Shown here in pieces: positions 13,353-22,793 of a DNA stretch of 22,845 nt. The stretch's first letter is position 1, and each line of letters opens with the position of its first letter. The notes beneath the pieces were generated by a model. The model was not told where the DNA came from and did not search any database. It saw only the letters and a program-made list of their open reading frames with translations. Source of the stretch: an uncultured Eubacteriales bacterium (GTDB taxonomy: Bacteria; Bacillota; Clostridia; Monoglobales; Monoglobaceae). The stretch spans positions 1 through 22,845 of the forward strand of contig URZD01000005.1 in NCBI GenBank assembly GCA_900552305.1, in the 5' to 3' direction. The translations under genes and the position numbers were made by a program.

Positions 13353-13658
13353 GTGAAAGCCAACGCGGAAAGAATGAAATGCGTTATCTTAAAGGCTGCC
13401 GTTCTTAAAGAGCGGAGAGAAAAGCGAAACGAGCTTTTCTGCAAGGCGGCGTGCGTGATACTGTCATGTCTTTTGGCGTACTCTATCGGTTCCATTCCGG
13501 AGCTTTACAAAAGTGCGGCGGTTGCCGGTTACTGCGGCGCGATTCTGATGATTGACGGAATGGGCGGATATGTGCTGACAGCCGTTGTGACCTTTATAGC
13601 CGCAACGGCGATTACCGTTATTTGTATAAAAATTAAAAACAGGAGGAATCAAAAATGA
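13353..13658 (+). CDS. Small two-helix membrane protein, paralogue of the candidate anti-sigma
   Basis: This 101-residue protein has a basic N-terminal helix (NAERMKCVILKAAVLKERRE), two membrane helices (about 28-47 and 70-93) and a short basic tail. Length, topology, the NAERM/TSERM start, the K/R-E-KR block before helix 1, and the loop motif (YKSAAVAG here, ERTAAAGT there) match the 112-residue protein at 11636. GTG 13353 follows AAAGGGGG by seven bases. Its stop overlaps the ATG of the giant SLH protein as ATGA, so the two are translationally coupled. Function is unknown. It might regulate, escort or tether its partner, or act on the sigma module. Confidence 0.72.
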   Translation: MKANAERMKCVILKAAVLKERREKRNELFCKAACVILSCLLAYSIGSIPELYKSAAVAGYCGAILMIDGMGGYVLTAVVTFIAATAITVICIKIKNRRNQK

Positions 13659-16600
13659 GCAAAAAAATAGTGTCGGTGATATTATCACTTTGCATCATCG
13701 TTTGCGCACTGCCGCTGAATATTCTTGCGGCACCCGAGCAAAACGAAACGCTTACCTTTGAAGTAAACGGCTTAAAAACGCTTCTTCTGCAAAACGATTA
13801 CATAAGCTTTTATTTCTACGATTTTCGGTATCAAACCTATACGGCAACGGTTCCGAGGGCAATCGCAAAGGAAACAGGCGAGGTTTTTACACAGGATCTT
13901 CAAGCCCCCGGCTGCGAATTTAATGTTTATACCGGCGGAGGAAATAAGAAGACAACCTATCCGTCTGTCACACTGCAAAAGGCGGAGTTTGTGTCCGAAA
14001 CGCCGAACGGGAAAAATACCGCAATTAAGGCAGACTACAACATGGACATAGGTCTGTACGATATTCCCGGAACTCCGCACGGCACAATAATACCGGCAAA
14101 AGTAACGGTTTATCACGAGCTTGTATGTCTTGACAAAAAGGATAAAACAGCTTGGGGCGTTTTGACAACCGTTGGGAATATACAAATGAACAGCGATGCT
14201 TTATTCGGACATGATTTTTACTTTGAGTGGTGGTATGTGATAAACGGTTTCACCGGAATGGGTCACGGTGAAACCGCAAACAGCCCCGGAGGCCCGGCGA
14301 TTAAGATGGATCGCACAACAGTAACCGAAAGCGGCGAAAAAACAACGAAAAGCTCGGTTGTAACAGGCAAAATCGATGATATGTCAACGAAGCACGTTCC
14401 AAAAGGGTATACCTCGTGGGGAGATATAGACGGCGTTTATGTTAATGAAATTTACACAGACGCATATCCGTGGGCAAATCCGTTTGTCGGTCTGTCCGAT
14501 TACTACGATAAGTTCGATATTGTGTACTGCGGAGATACTCCGCTGCGTGTAAGTCTGCCGCAGGTAGTTACCGTGAAGCCACACGATTGTCCTGTTCTTA
14601 CATGGGTGGAAAGCAGAAGCTATAACGGCTTTGACATTGACGGAAATACGGAAATGTCGATCGGTTCGCAGTATCTGTGGGGTTATCGCAATCTGAAAAC
14701 GATGAGCGAGGAGCTTCCCACCAAGCCTGACGAAATATCGGCAAGCTTTTCCGCAAAGCGTCTTGCGGCGTTTGAGTCAAACGGCGCAATTACCGTTGAA
14801 TACGTTTCGGATGACGCTGCGCTTGAAAAGCTGAAAAAGAAATACAATTCGTCCCCCGTTGCGCAAATCGGCGGAGAGTATGAAAGCACAAACGGCTCTT
14901 CCTTTGTGTTTACGGACGGCGCCGCAATGCTCACTCCTTCCGTGACGGCGACATGGAACAAAAATGCCGGCGGAAAGCTGATTATTCACAAGGACGGACG
15001 CATCGAGCAGCACGGCGTTCACCTGAACGCTCCCTCGTTCAAATTTTATCAGCCGAGCGGCGGTGCGGAAGGCTCTTTAAAAATCACACTTTCAAAAGAA
15101 GGCTTTACATTTGATATTGAGCCGGACAAAAACGATGCAATCATTTATGTTGATATTCCGTATGCAACGGCAAAGCTGGAAAAGGCGTCTGCCGACATGG
15201 GCGGCAACCTCATTTTCAACGGCGAAATAGGATTCAAAACAATATTTGACGGCGCAGAATTTTCACTTGAAAAGCTGGGCTACGGCTTAACGGAAAAGAC
15301 GGCAGGCGGCAAAAAGACGTATGAATTTAAGGTTAACGGCGTAAAAGCAAAGGGCGGCTTTGACACCGCCAAGATGATGGCGTTGGAGCTTGCAAAGGTT
15401 GAGGGTGAGGTCAATACCTTTAAGGGTGAGGAACGGTATGCCTTCAGTCTTGAACTGAATGCATTTGACCTGTTTGAAACCGAGGCTTCTCTTGCTCTTG
15501 AACGCATTAAAAACGGTTCTCTCGTTCCGGACGAGCTATGGTTTTTTGTAAAAGCGTCACCCGGAATCGTCCTTGTTCCGCCCGTTCCGGTAGGGCAGCT
15601 TAACGGCGGCGGCGCAGGCTTTAAGGATCTTGCCGCAACGATAAACGGCAATTATTTTGCCATTCCGCCCGTAAAGCTGAGAGGCGCGCTTGCGGGAACC
15701 TATCTGCATCTTATAGAGGGAACAGGTAACATTGTCATAGGACCGAGCGAGATTTCACTAAAAGCGACCGATGTTAACCTTGTAGGCGCAGGAGCGGCGA
15801 CGCAGATAATCGACAGCTTCGGCTATTCCTTAAAATTAAACGAACAGGAACGCGATTATAGAGGCAATACATATAAAGGCGTTTATTTCGGCGGCTCAAA
15901 GGAGCTTGCATTAAATCTGCCGAGTAAACAGATAGACGTTATAACGTTTGACTCTTCTATTGAATTGGGCGCTTTCGGCGGTGTGAATGACAGCAGAGAT
16001 AATGTATATCTTGCAATCGGTGCAAACGGCACGGTTGCAGGCAGATTGCAGATTCCAAAAGGTAGCCCCGTCTTTGCCGGAAAAGGATTTAATATCGGAA
16101 AAATCAATCTCATCGTAGGCGGTCAGACGGCATTCCAGATCAGAAACGTCACCGTCGAGGAGGGTATGAAGCAAGCCTTCCAAAATGTCGATGTGTACCT
16201 CGGCGTGGTGGCTGAGGTGGGCGGCTGGTTCGCCAGCGCCCGGGCATGGGTGCTCGTGCCGAAGATCGTGGAGACCAACTTCCGCAAGGGCGGCGGCTGG
16301 GATATTGAGTTTAAGGTACTCGGCTATATGCCCGAATGGAACTGGGCGGATAAAGGTGTGACGCCGGTTGTGACTCTGCTTGCGGAAGACGGCGGTGCGA
16401 ACTTTACGGCGGCGCTTGAGGAGAAACTCCTTGCGCCTGCAAACACCGGCATGAGCCGGGCGGAAATCTCAGTGAGCGCCGGCACAGACGAAGCGCCGTA
16501 TATCGTGCTTGCCTTTGACGGAAACCTCACCGAGGAGCAGATCAAAGACAACCTGAAGATTTTCAATGACAATAGCTCCCAGCTTAATATCGACTGGATG

Positions 16601-19078
16601 ACCGACGACAATGAGTTTAACCCCAACGAAGATGTCAGTGCGACAACTATCGCAGATATGGAAAAAACAAACGCTGACGGCAAAAAATATCGTCTTGCTC
16701 TTCTGCGGCTTAAAGAAGGCGGCAAGTATACCGTTGACGCAGGCAATTTGACCTTTACCGATGAGAAGGCGTTTTCCGTTGAGCCGTTCGAGAAATTGGC
16801 TCTGACACTGAACGGCAATCAGCTTTCCGGTAAGGTGAAGTATGCCGCAGATAATACGCCTTATGTTATCCGCACTTATTTTTCAAACGAAGAGGGCGGA
16901 GCGGATTATCTGATTTCCGAGCAGGAAATAGGCGATACCTCAAACATTACGCTTCCGGTTCCGTCATCGGGTGCGCTGGCTCCCACAGGCGAATATTATG
17001 TAACAGCCTTTCTTATGATGAAAAAACCGGCTGATATAAACGGCGACGGAGAAGAGGAGGAAGCGTTTATTGCCATTGACAGTCAGCCGTTTAACACAAA
17101 GGTTACATACAAAAATATAAACGAGCCGCTCGCTCCCGCGGCTGCGAACATAAAGGCTGTCGGAAACGAGGTTATGAATGCCGCGTGGGATAAGGTAGAC
17201 GGCGTTGACGGCTATGCCGTGAGAATTTATGAAGAAAAAGACGGTTCATGGACAGATACGGGCTTTGGGTATGATTTGGACGATGGCTCAACCTCTATAG
17301 ATATGGCGCTCACAGTAGGTGGAAACGGTGTCCGCGTAAACGAAGAAGGAAGCTCCGCAGAGTCGGTTGCTGCCGAGAACCTGTTGCCGAACAAGACCTA
17401 CAAGATCGGCGTTCGCGCATACAAAAAATCGGGGGACGGAAAGTATTACAGCAGGGAAACCGAATCCTCGGGAGAATATCTGCCGAAATATACGCCTGTT
17501 GAAATAACGCTTTCGGTTAACGGCAGCGAGTGTACCGCCGATGAAAACGGCGTTTACCATGCGTATGTCGGCGGAGGAAACAACACCCTGACGGTAAGCG
17601 GTTCGGACAGTAGCGCATCGTTTAAGGTAATAAGAATGGATTCCAATGCAGAAATACCGACGGAAAACACAGAAAATACCTTTGCAATTCCTGAATTTGA
17701 GGGAAGTCTGATGTTTAAGGTTGACGCTGTTTCCGGCAATGACGTAACAAGCGTATTTCTGCTTGTGAATATGGATAAAGAACCGCCCGTACTGGCGCTT
17801 TCCTCCGACGTATTCTACGCCGACAAGGAAAACGGCGAATATACGATAACCGGAATGGCGGATGCGGGCAGCAGAATCGTATACGGTAAAAATGAAGAGG
17901 TTCTTGCCGGAGCAGACGGAAGCTTTGCTGTTTCCGGACAGCTTGATGAAAGCGAAACAAGCGCCGTTATCATGCTGTATGCACAGGATATTGCCGCAAA
18001 TACCTCCTCGCCGCAGATGGCTACTGTAACAAAGAAAACCTCCAACACCGTAACGGTGAATGAAAGCTATGCGGAGGTTTCGGGCAGCGGAGAGTATTCA
18101 AACGGTGAAACGGTAACGATAAAAGCGGGCGAACGCAGCGGATATACCTTCAGCGGATGGACAACGGACAGCGGCGTGCAGCTTGCAGACAGCAAGGCGG
18201 CAGTAACAACATTTACCATGCCGGATAAAGCCGTAACCGTAACCGCCAATTGGACGAAATCCGGCGGTAGCTCCGGCGGCGGAGGCGGCTCAACCGCGCG
18301 TTATACGGTTTCGTTTGAAACAAACGGCGGCAGCAGAATCGGAAGTATACGGGTTGGCAAAAACGAAACGGTTGCCGAGCCGAAAAAGCCATTAAGAGCG
18401 AATTTTGAGTTTGATGGCTGGTACACCGACAAGGAGCTTAAAAACAGATACGATTTTTCGGAAAAGGTGACAAAGAGCTTTACGCTCTATGCAAAGTGGA
18501 CGGAAAAGGGCGGCACGGTTACGGAGAATTGGAAGAATCCGTTCAACGATGTAGGCAAGGGCGACTGGTTCTATGACGCGGTTAAGTATGTATTTGATGG
18601 CGGCATGATGAACGGCGTGTCTGATACGGAGTTTGCTCCGAACAGCGATGTTACAAGAGCGATGTTCGTAACAATTCTTTACCGCATGGAAAATGAGCCG
18701 CAGGCACCGAGTCATAATTTCGGCGATGTTGAAGGCGGAAGCTATTATGAAAAGGCTGTTGCGTGGGCAAGTGCCAACGGCATTGTGAACGGAATTTCGG
18801 AAATCGAGTTCGCTCCGAATAGCAGCATAACGCGCGAGCAAATGTCTGCTATACTCTACCGTTATGCAAGGTTCAAGGGTTATGACGTGACCGTAAACGG
18901 CGGTACGCAGTATACGGATAACGATACCGTTTCGGACTATGCAAAGGACGCAGTGGCATGGGCGGCTGAAAAGTCGGTTATGTCGGGCATGGCGGACGGC
19001 AGCTTTGCACCAAGGTCGAACGCGACACGGGCGCAGGCGGCAGCGGTATTTATGCGTATACGCGAAAACTTAAAGTAA
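13655..19078 (+). CDS. Giant secreted S-layer-homology protein (1,807 residues)
   Basis: A signal peptide (1-26, ending ILAAPEQ) precedes about 1,100 residues of beta-rich sequence with no family I recognise. Then come a fibronectin-III-like region (about 1157-1280), Ig-like segments (about 1290-1460), a bacterial repeat domain (about 1468-1532, YTFSGWTT), a Ser/Gly linker, an InlB-type repeat (about 1549-1620, FEFDGWYTD) and three SLH motifs (about 1628-1807; NPFNDVGKGDWFYDAV, ITREQMSAILYRYA, ATRAQAAAVFMRI). The SLH end should bind secondary wall polymer and display the large N-terminal part outside the cell, probably for adhesion or as an S-layer component. GGAGG precedes the ATG. Codon use shifts within the gene near 16190-16640. 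A terminator follows. Confidence 0.88.
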   Translation: MSKKIVSVILSLCIIVCALPLNILAAPEQNETLTFEVNGLKTLLLQNDYISFYFYDFRYQTYTATVPRAIAKETGEVFTQDLQAPGCEFNVYTGGGNKKTTYPSVTLQKAEFVSETPNGKNTAIKADYNMDIGLYDIPGTPHGTIIPAKVTVYHELVCLDKKDKTAWGVLTTVGNIQMNSDALFGHDFYFEWWYVINGFTGMGHGETANSPGGPAIKMDRTTVTESGEKTTKSSVVTGKIDDMSTKHVPKGYTSWGDIDGVYVNEIYTDAYPWANPFVGLSDYYDKFDIVYCGDTPLRVSLPQVVTVKPHDCPVLTWVESRSYNGFDIDGNTEMSIGSQYLWGYRNLKTMSEELPTKPDEISASFSAKRLAAFESNGAITVEYVSDDAALEKLKKKYNSSPVAQIGGEYESTNGSSFVFTDGAAMLTPSVTATWNKNAGGKLIIHKDGRIEQHGVHLNAPSFKFYQPSGGAEGSLKITLSKEGFTFDIEPDKNDAIIYVDIPYATAKLEKASADMGGNLIFNGEIGFKTIFDGAEFSLEKLGYGLTEKTAGGKKTYEFKVNGVKAKGGFDTAKMMALELAKVEGEVNTFKGEERYAFSLELNAFDLFETEASLALERIKNGSLVPDELWFFVKASPGIVLVPPVPVGQLNGGGAGFKDLAATINGNYFAIPPVKLRGALAGTYLHLIEGTGNIVIGPSEISLKATDVNLVGAGAATQIIDSFGYSLKLNEQERDYRGNTYKGVYFGGSKELALNLPSKQIDVITFDSSIELGAFGGVNDSRDNVYLAIGANGTVAGRLQIPKGSPVFAGKGFNIGKINLIVGGQTAFQIRNVTVEEGMKQAFQNVDVYLGVVAEVGGWFASARAWVLVPKIVETNFRKGGGWDIEFKVLGYMPEWNWADKGVTPVVTLLAEDGGANFTAALEEKLLAPANTGMSRAEISVSAGTDEAPYIVLAFDGNLTEEQIKDNLKIFNDNSSQLNIDWMTDDNEFNPNEDVSATTIADMEKTNADGKKYRLALLRLKEGGKYTVDAGNLTFTDEKAFSVEPFEKLALTLNGNQLSGKVKYAADNTPYVIRTYFSNEEGGADYLISEQEIGDTSNITLPVPSSGALAPTGEYYVTAFLMMKKPADINGDGEEEEAFIAIDSQPFNTKVTYKNINEPLAPAAANIKAVGNEVMNAAWDKVDGVDGYAVRIYEEKDGSWTDTGFGYDLDDGSTSIDMALTVGGNGVRVNEEGSSAESVAAENLLPNKTYKIGVRAYKKSGDGKYYSRETESSGEYLPKYTPVEITLSVNGSECTADENGVYHAYVGGGNNTLTVSGSDSSASFKVIRMDSNAEIPTENTENTFAIPEFEGSLMFKVDAVSGNDVTSVFLLVNMDKEPPVLALSSDVFYADKENGEYTITGMADAGSRIVYGKNEEVLAGADGSFAVSGQLDESETSAVIMLYAQDIAANTSSPQMATVTKKTSNTVTVNESYAEVSGSGEYSNGETVTIKAGERSGYTFSGWTTDSGVQLADSKAAVTTFTMPDKAVTVTANWTKSGGSSGGGGGSTARYTVSFETNGGSRIGSIRVGKNETVAEPKKPLRANFEFDGWYTDKELKNRYDFSEKVTKSFTLYAKWTEKGGTVTENWKNPFNDVGKGDWFYDAVKYVFDGGMMNGVSDTEFAPNSDVTRAMFVTILYRMENEPQAPSHNFGDVEGGSYYEKAVAWASANGIVNGISEIEFAPNSSITREQMSAILYRYARFKGYDVTVNGGTQYTDNDTVSDYAKDAVAWAAEKSVMSGMADGSFAPRSNATRAQAAAVFMRIRENLK

Positions 19079-19114
19079 GGGCGTATACCTGAAATCCTAA
19101 AGTAATGACATAAA

Positions 19115-19155
19115 ACAAAAGCAGGCGGGTTTTATAAAAATCCGCCTGCTTTTGT
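19115..19155. terminator. Terminator after the giant SLH gene
   Basis: ACAAAAGCAGGCGG (19115-19128) pairs perfectly with CCGCCTGCTTTTGT (19142-19155). The right arm's own TTTTGTAT supplies a U-rich end, and the A-rich left flank makes it usable from either side. Confidence 0.8.
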
Positions 19156-19179
19156 ATATGCGGCTGCGGAAAATGATGG

Positions 19180-19208
19180 TTGAAATATCGGCACGTTTAT
19201 GGTATACT
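19180..19208 (+). promoter_or_regulatory. Isolated rightward sigma-A-type promoter
   Basis: TTGAAA (19180-19185), 17 bases, TATACT (19203-19208): each hexamer is one base from consensus. No plus-strand gene follows; transcription would enter the hairpin at 19259-19315 and then run antisense to the GLUG-protein gene. Confidence 0.5.
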
Positions 19209-19258
19209 GTTTGCAAAATAAATTGACAGAATAAAAAGGGTTTTAGTTAAGCGAAAGA

Positions 19259-19315
19259 AAAGGCTGCCGATGAATATACACTTGAAAAATCAGGTGCATA
19301 ACATCGGCAGCCTTT
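19259..19315. terminator. Large nested hairpin, terminator of the leftward GLUG-protein gene
   Basis: AAAGGCTGCCGATG (19259-19272) pairs perfectly with CATCGGCAGCCTTT (19302-19315). Inside, CACTTGA and TCAGGTG form a second 7-bp stem with an AAAA loop. On the minus strand the stem is followed by TTTTCTTTC, fitting a terminator 19 bases after the stop at 19334. It may also stop the rightward promoter at 19180. Confidence 0.75.
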
Positions 19316-19333
19316 GTTATATTACTTTTAAAA

Positions 19334-22300
19334 TTATGCGTTGCCCGCCTGTTTGCGCGGGATACGGAGCTTTTTGCCAAAGCCTGTTTTAAAGATAATC
19401 AGCGCGGCTACAGCGATTAACGCAAGCACGATAAGCGAGGTTATCACTATTACGGCGGCGATTGATTTGCGAACAAAACGCAGCTTTGCGGTTTTGTCTG
19501 TTATGTCGAATACAAGGCTGCTGCCGTCAACGGAGGATTTAAGGTCAACCCATTTTCCGTCCTTCTCTATCTGCGGCTTGAGCTTGTTTGCGTTGCCGTC
19601 CGGGCGATAGTGCAGCGTTGTTTTGTCTGCATAGTTGCCGTCCACCGAAACCGTCCAGTATTCCGTATCGCTCTGTCCGGAGCGGGTGTCGGTAAGCGTT
19701 GCGCTGTCGGAGAATCTGCCCTCCGCAACAAATGCGGGAAGGCTGTCGCTGCGGAGCGTTTTGCCCTCGATTGACGCGACATAGTTAATATATTCGGCAT
19801 ATATAATCTCATCATGAGTTATATTCTTGAACGAATCCTTTTCCCATTTTCCGTAACGGTCTTTTTCCTCGGGAACCTCCGGAATATCGTTTTTGCCGAG
19901 AGATGAGCCGTAGTCTGCCTTTACCTCCGCGACCGTTTTGTCCTCGGTGCGGAAGGTCAGAGTGAGGTATGTCAGTTCCTTGGGAAGGTTTGGAAGGTTT
20001 GCGAATGTGCCGAAGTCAACCGATTGAGCCTTACCCTCGTAACTTATGCCGTCAACGCCGCCCGTGCCGCCTACAAAGTAGCAGTCGGTGTAGTCGCTGT
20101 CGGCATCGCCCGCAATGCCGCCCGCAAACTCGTCACAGTCGGTAATGTATGCAAGACCGCCGCAGGAGCGGATTACATGACCGAAACCCGCTATACCGCC
20201 CGCATATGCTTCCGCGCTGACCGTTGCCTTGGAGTACGAATTGCGAACGGTGGAGGAGGAGTGTCCCACAACGCCGCCCGCATAGCTGCCTGTACTGCTT
20301 TTAGCCTGACCGCAGCCGATATTGTCGGTAATCAGACCCAGGTCGGCTTTGCCGACAACCGCGCCGACATTATCCTTCCGCGCCTCGGTTATTCCGTAGC
20401 TTTTGCAGTTTGCCACAATGGATTTTGTGGTATATATAAAGTTGAGCGATTTTTTACCGTCCTTTGCCGCGTCGTCCTCCGGGTCAAAGTCGTATTCGAT
20501 AGCCATAGAGCCGGCAACGCCGCCGACGTTAAGGTCGCCGTTTACCTCGCCGTAGTTTACGCAGTCCGAAACCTTGCCGTGGATTTGCTGCGAAACGTCC
20601 ATGTCGGATAAGTCCTCATAATAGTTCTTGGGGTCCTTGCCCTTGTTCTCCATCTCGTCAACCGCGGCAGTGATACGGTCAAAAATCCTGAACATCTGGT
20701 CGGAAGCCGAGGTCAGGTCGCCGTGCGCCGTGTTTCCCGCATCGTCAAGTATATCCTTTACGTCAAGTATAGCGTCGGAAAGTGATGAAAGCGAGTCGGA
20801 GAGCTTGTTTTTGTTATCGATAAAGCTGTCGCTTATCCTGTCAACCGTGAGTGTCGGTTGTGCGATGAAATCGTCAAGTATATCGATTATTCTGTCTGTA
20901 CAGCCGGAAATATCGTCTATGCAGCCGAGCAGCTTGTCGGTGGTCGCCTGCGCTTCGTTTACGGTATCTTTAAGAGTGTTAATGGAGTTTTCCACGTCAT
21001 CCCACGCGTCAAGCATATTGTCCGCGAACGCTTTGAGGTATGCAAAACCCGTGCTCATTTTGCGCAGACCCTTGCCCATTCTTGAAAAGCCGTTAATTAT
21101 GTTATGAAGATTGGTGTAGTCAAAATTTCGTTTGAGTACCTCGATACCCTTGAGAATTTCCGTATATGCGGAGGAGAACTCGTCGGAGCTGTCCTTCATT
21201 GACGTAATAACACCCGCAAATGCTTTGAACAACGCAAGGAGCTGCTCTCGGTCGGGGCGGTTTCCGCCCGCGATTGTTCCGATAATTTTCTGTATTTCCT
21301 TTTTTAACGTATCTGTCGCGCCGGAAATGCCGTCCATTGCCTTCTTCATGCCGCGGATTCCGTTGTCGATTCTTTCGAAGCCATAGGCAATATCGTCCGG
21401 GTCGCCCACGTTGTCGGTTATAATTTCAACGCCCTGTGCAAGCAGCTTTGCCGAATCCGCAAACGCGTCAACCGAGTCGCGCATATTTGTCAGCGCCTTT
21501 TTCATGACCTTTGTGTCAATGTCGTCTACGGTGTCAAGAAAGTTATCAAACGACTTCTGATATTCGCGCATAAGCGTGCTTACCGTGTCGGCATGGTTTG
21601 AGATTTCCCGTACAACCGGCATAATATTGTTTGCCGTTGATGAAAATCTTGCGATTGTGTCGTGGATTGAGTCCGCCGTATTGTTGTAGTAGTCCTGCGC
21701 GTCGTCCATCATCGCTTTTGCCGCGTCACTTGCATTGTTTACATCGCCGCGGACGGACGAAAGCCTTGACGATACGCTGAGCCTTGAAGAATTTACGTTG
21801 TTCGTGGCGCGGTCAACGATTGATTGCAGTGCGTCTATCTCGTCCGAGATGGCGGCAATCGAGTTTACCGAATACTTGATTGTGGTAAACGGCTCCGTCT
21901 GACCGCAGATACCGCCGATGTCCTTGCGGCCGAATACCTTGCCGTGGTTTTCGCAGCCGCTGAGATAGTATGCCTGTCTGCCGACAATGCCGCCAACGTT
22001 GTAGCCGAGGTGCTGATAGCCGATTTCGCCGTAGTTTTTACAGTCCTGAACGACTCCCGCCGAATATCCCGCAATGCCGCCGGTGTCGGTTACGTCTGCA
22101 AAGTTCTCGGTGGAGATGATGTCGGAAAAGTCGATTTTTTCTATATCAAGTGAAACGTCATGCGGAATATTGTTTACATATGCGTAGTTTTTGCAGCCGA
22201 TAATCTGACCCAGATTATCGCCCGCGATTCCGCCTGTATAATGCTCGCCGTAGACGTGACCCTTTGAGGTGCAGTTGTATATTTTGCCTGCGGAGGTATT

Positions 22301-22792
22301 TCTGCCCGCGATTCCGCCGACGTAGTTCTTGCCGTCCACCTTGCCGTCAAAGGAACAGCTGCGGATTGTGCCGGAGTTTTTTCCGCACAGACCGCCGATG
22401 TTTTCCTGCTTGCCCGGCGGGTTGATGTCCGCCTCAAGGTTAAGGTTGTATACGACCGCGCCTTCCGCAATGTAACGGAAGAAACCGCTTGTAGAGGCGC
22501 TGTCAGAAACCTTCAGACCTTTGATGGTGTGCATATTTCCGTTAAATTCGCCAGAGAAGTAGGGGATGTTTTTAAACTTGCTTTTGGATAGGTCGATGTC
22601 TTTTTCAAGAATGACCGTTTTGCCGACCGACCATGAGTCAAGAGAGCAGCGCTTTGCAAGCTTTACAAGGTCGCCTTCCGACCTGATGTATAAGGTGTCC
22701 TGCTCCGCGGCGTATACCGCGGCGGGGAGAAATGCCGTGAAAAGCATAATGAGCGAAAGTATAAATGATGTGATTTTTATGCTGTTTTTCAT
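19334..22792 (-). CDS. Exported, membrane-anchored GLUG-repeat protein with long helical insert
   Basis: This is an 1,152-residue protein with a signal peptide (1-29, ending VYAAEQ). Residues about 60-290 carry GLUG-type repeats (GGLCGKNSG, VGGIAGRN, TGGIAGDN, VGGIVGRQ), expected to form a beta-solenoid. Residues about 308-735 are predicted helical, with heptad-like Ile/Leu/Val spacing and many Asp, Asn and Ser. GLUG repeats resume at about 735-920 (VGGVAGSM, AGGVVGHS, AGGIAGFG, AGGIAGDA). A beta domain follows, then one membrane helix (about 1108-1133) and a basic tail, KTGFGKKLRIPRKQAGNA. It is therefore anchored in the membrane rather than by SLH or LPXTG. AAAGGAGGG precedes the ATG by eight bases. 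Function is unknown; adhesion or a cell-surface scaffold is plausible. Confidence 0.82.
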   Translation of the reverse strand: MKNSIKITSFILSLIMLFTAFLPAAVYAAEQDTLYIRSEGDLVKLAKRCSLDSWSVGKTVILEKDIDLSKSKFKNIPYFSGEFNGNMHTIKGLKVSDSASTSGFFRYIAEGAVVYNLNLEADINPPGKQENIGGLCGKNSGTIRSCSFDGKVDGKNYVGGIAGRNTSAGKIYNCTSKGHVYGEHYTGGIAGDNLGQIIGCKNYAYVNNIPHDVSLDIEKIDFSDIISTENFADVTDTGGIAGYSAGVVQDCKNYGEIGYQHLGYNVGGIVGRQAYYLSGCENHGKVFGRKDIGGICGQTEPFTTIKYSVNSIAAISDEIDALQSIVDRATNNVNSSRLSVSSRLSSVRGDVNNASDAAKAMMDDAQDYYNNTADSIHDTIARFSSTANNIMPVVREISNHADTVSTLMREYQKSFDNFLDTVDDIDTKVMKKALTNMRDSVDAFADSAKLLAQGVEIITDNVGDPDDIAYGFERIDNGIRGMKKAMDGISGATDTLKKEIQKIIGTIAGGNRPDREQLLALFKAFAGVITSMKDSSDEFSSAYTEILKGIEVLKRNFDYTNLHNIINGFSRMGKGLRKMSTGFAYLKAFADNMLDAWDDVENSINTLKDTVNEAQATTDKLLGCIDDISGCTDRIIDILDDFIAQPTLTVDRISDSFIDNKNKLSDSLSSLSDAILDVKDILDDAGNTAHGDLTSASDQMFRIFDRITAAVDEMENKGKDPKNYYEDLSDMDVSQQIHGKVSDCVNYGEVNGDLNVGGVAGSMAIEYDFDPEDDAAKDGKKSLNFIYTTKSIVANCKSYGITEARKDNVGAVVGKADLGLITDNIGCGQAKSSTGSYAGGVVGHSSSTVRNSYSKATVSAEAYAGGIAGFGHVIRSCGGLAYITDCDEFAGGIAGDADSDYTDCYFVGGTGGVDGISYEGKAQSVDFGTFANLPNLPKELTYLTLTFRTEDKTVAEVKADYGSSLGKNDIPEVPEEKDRYGKWEKDSFKNITHDEIIYAEYINYVASIEGKTLRSDSLPAFVAEGRFSDSATLTDTRSGQSDTEYWTVSVDGNYADKTTLHYRPDGNANKLKPQIEKDGKWVDLKSSVDGSSLVFDITDKTAKLRFVRKSIAAVIVITSLIVLALIAVAALIIFKTGFGKKLRIPRKQAGNA

Positions 22793-22793
22793 T

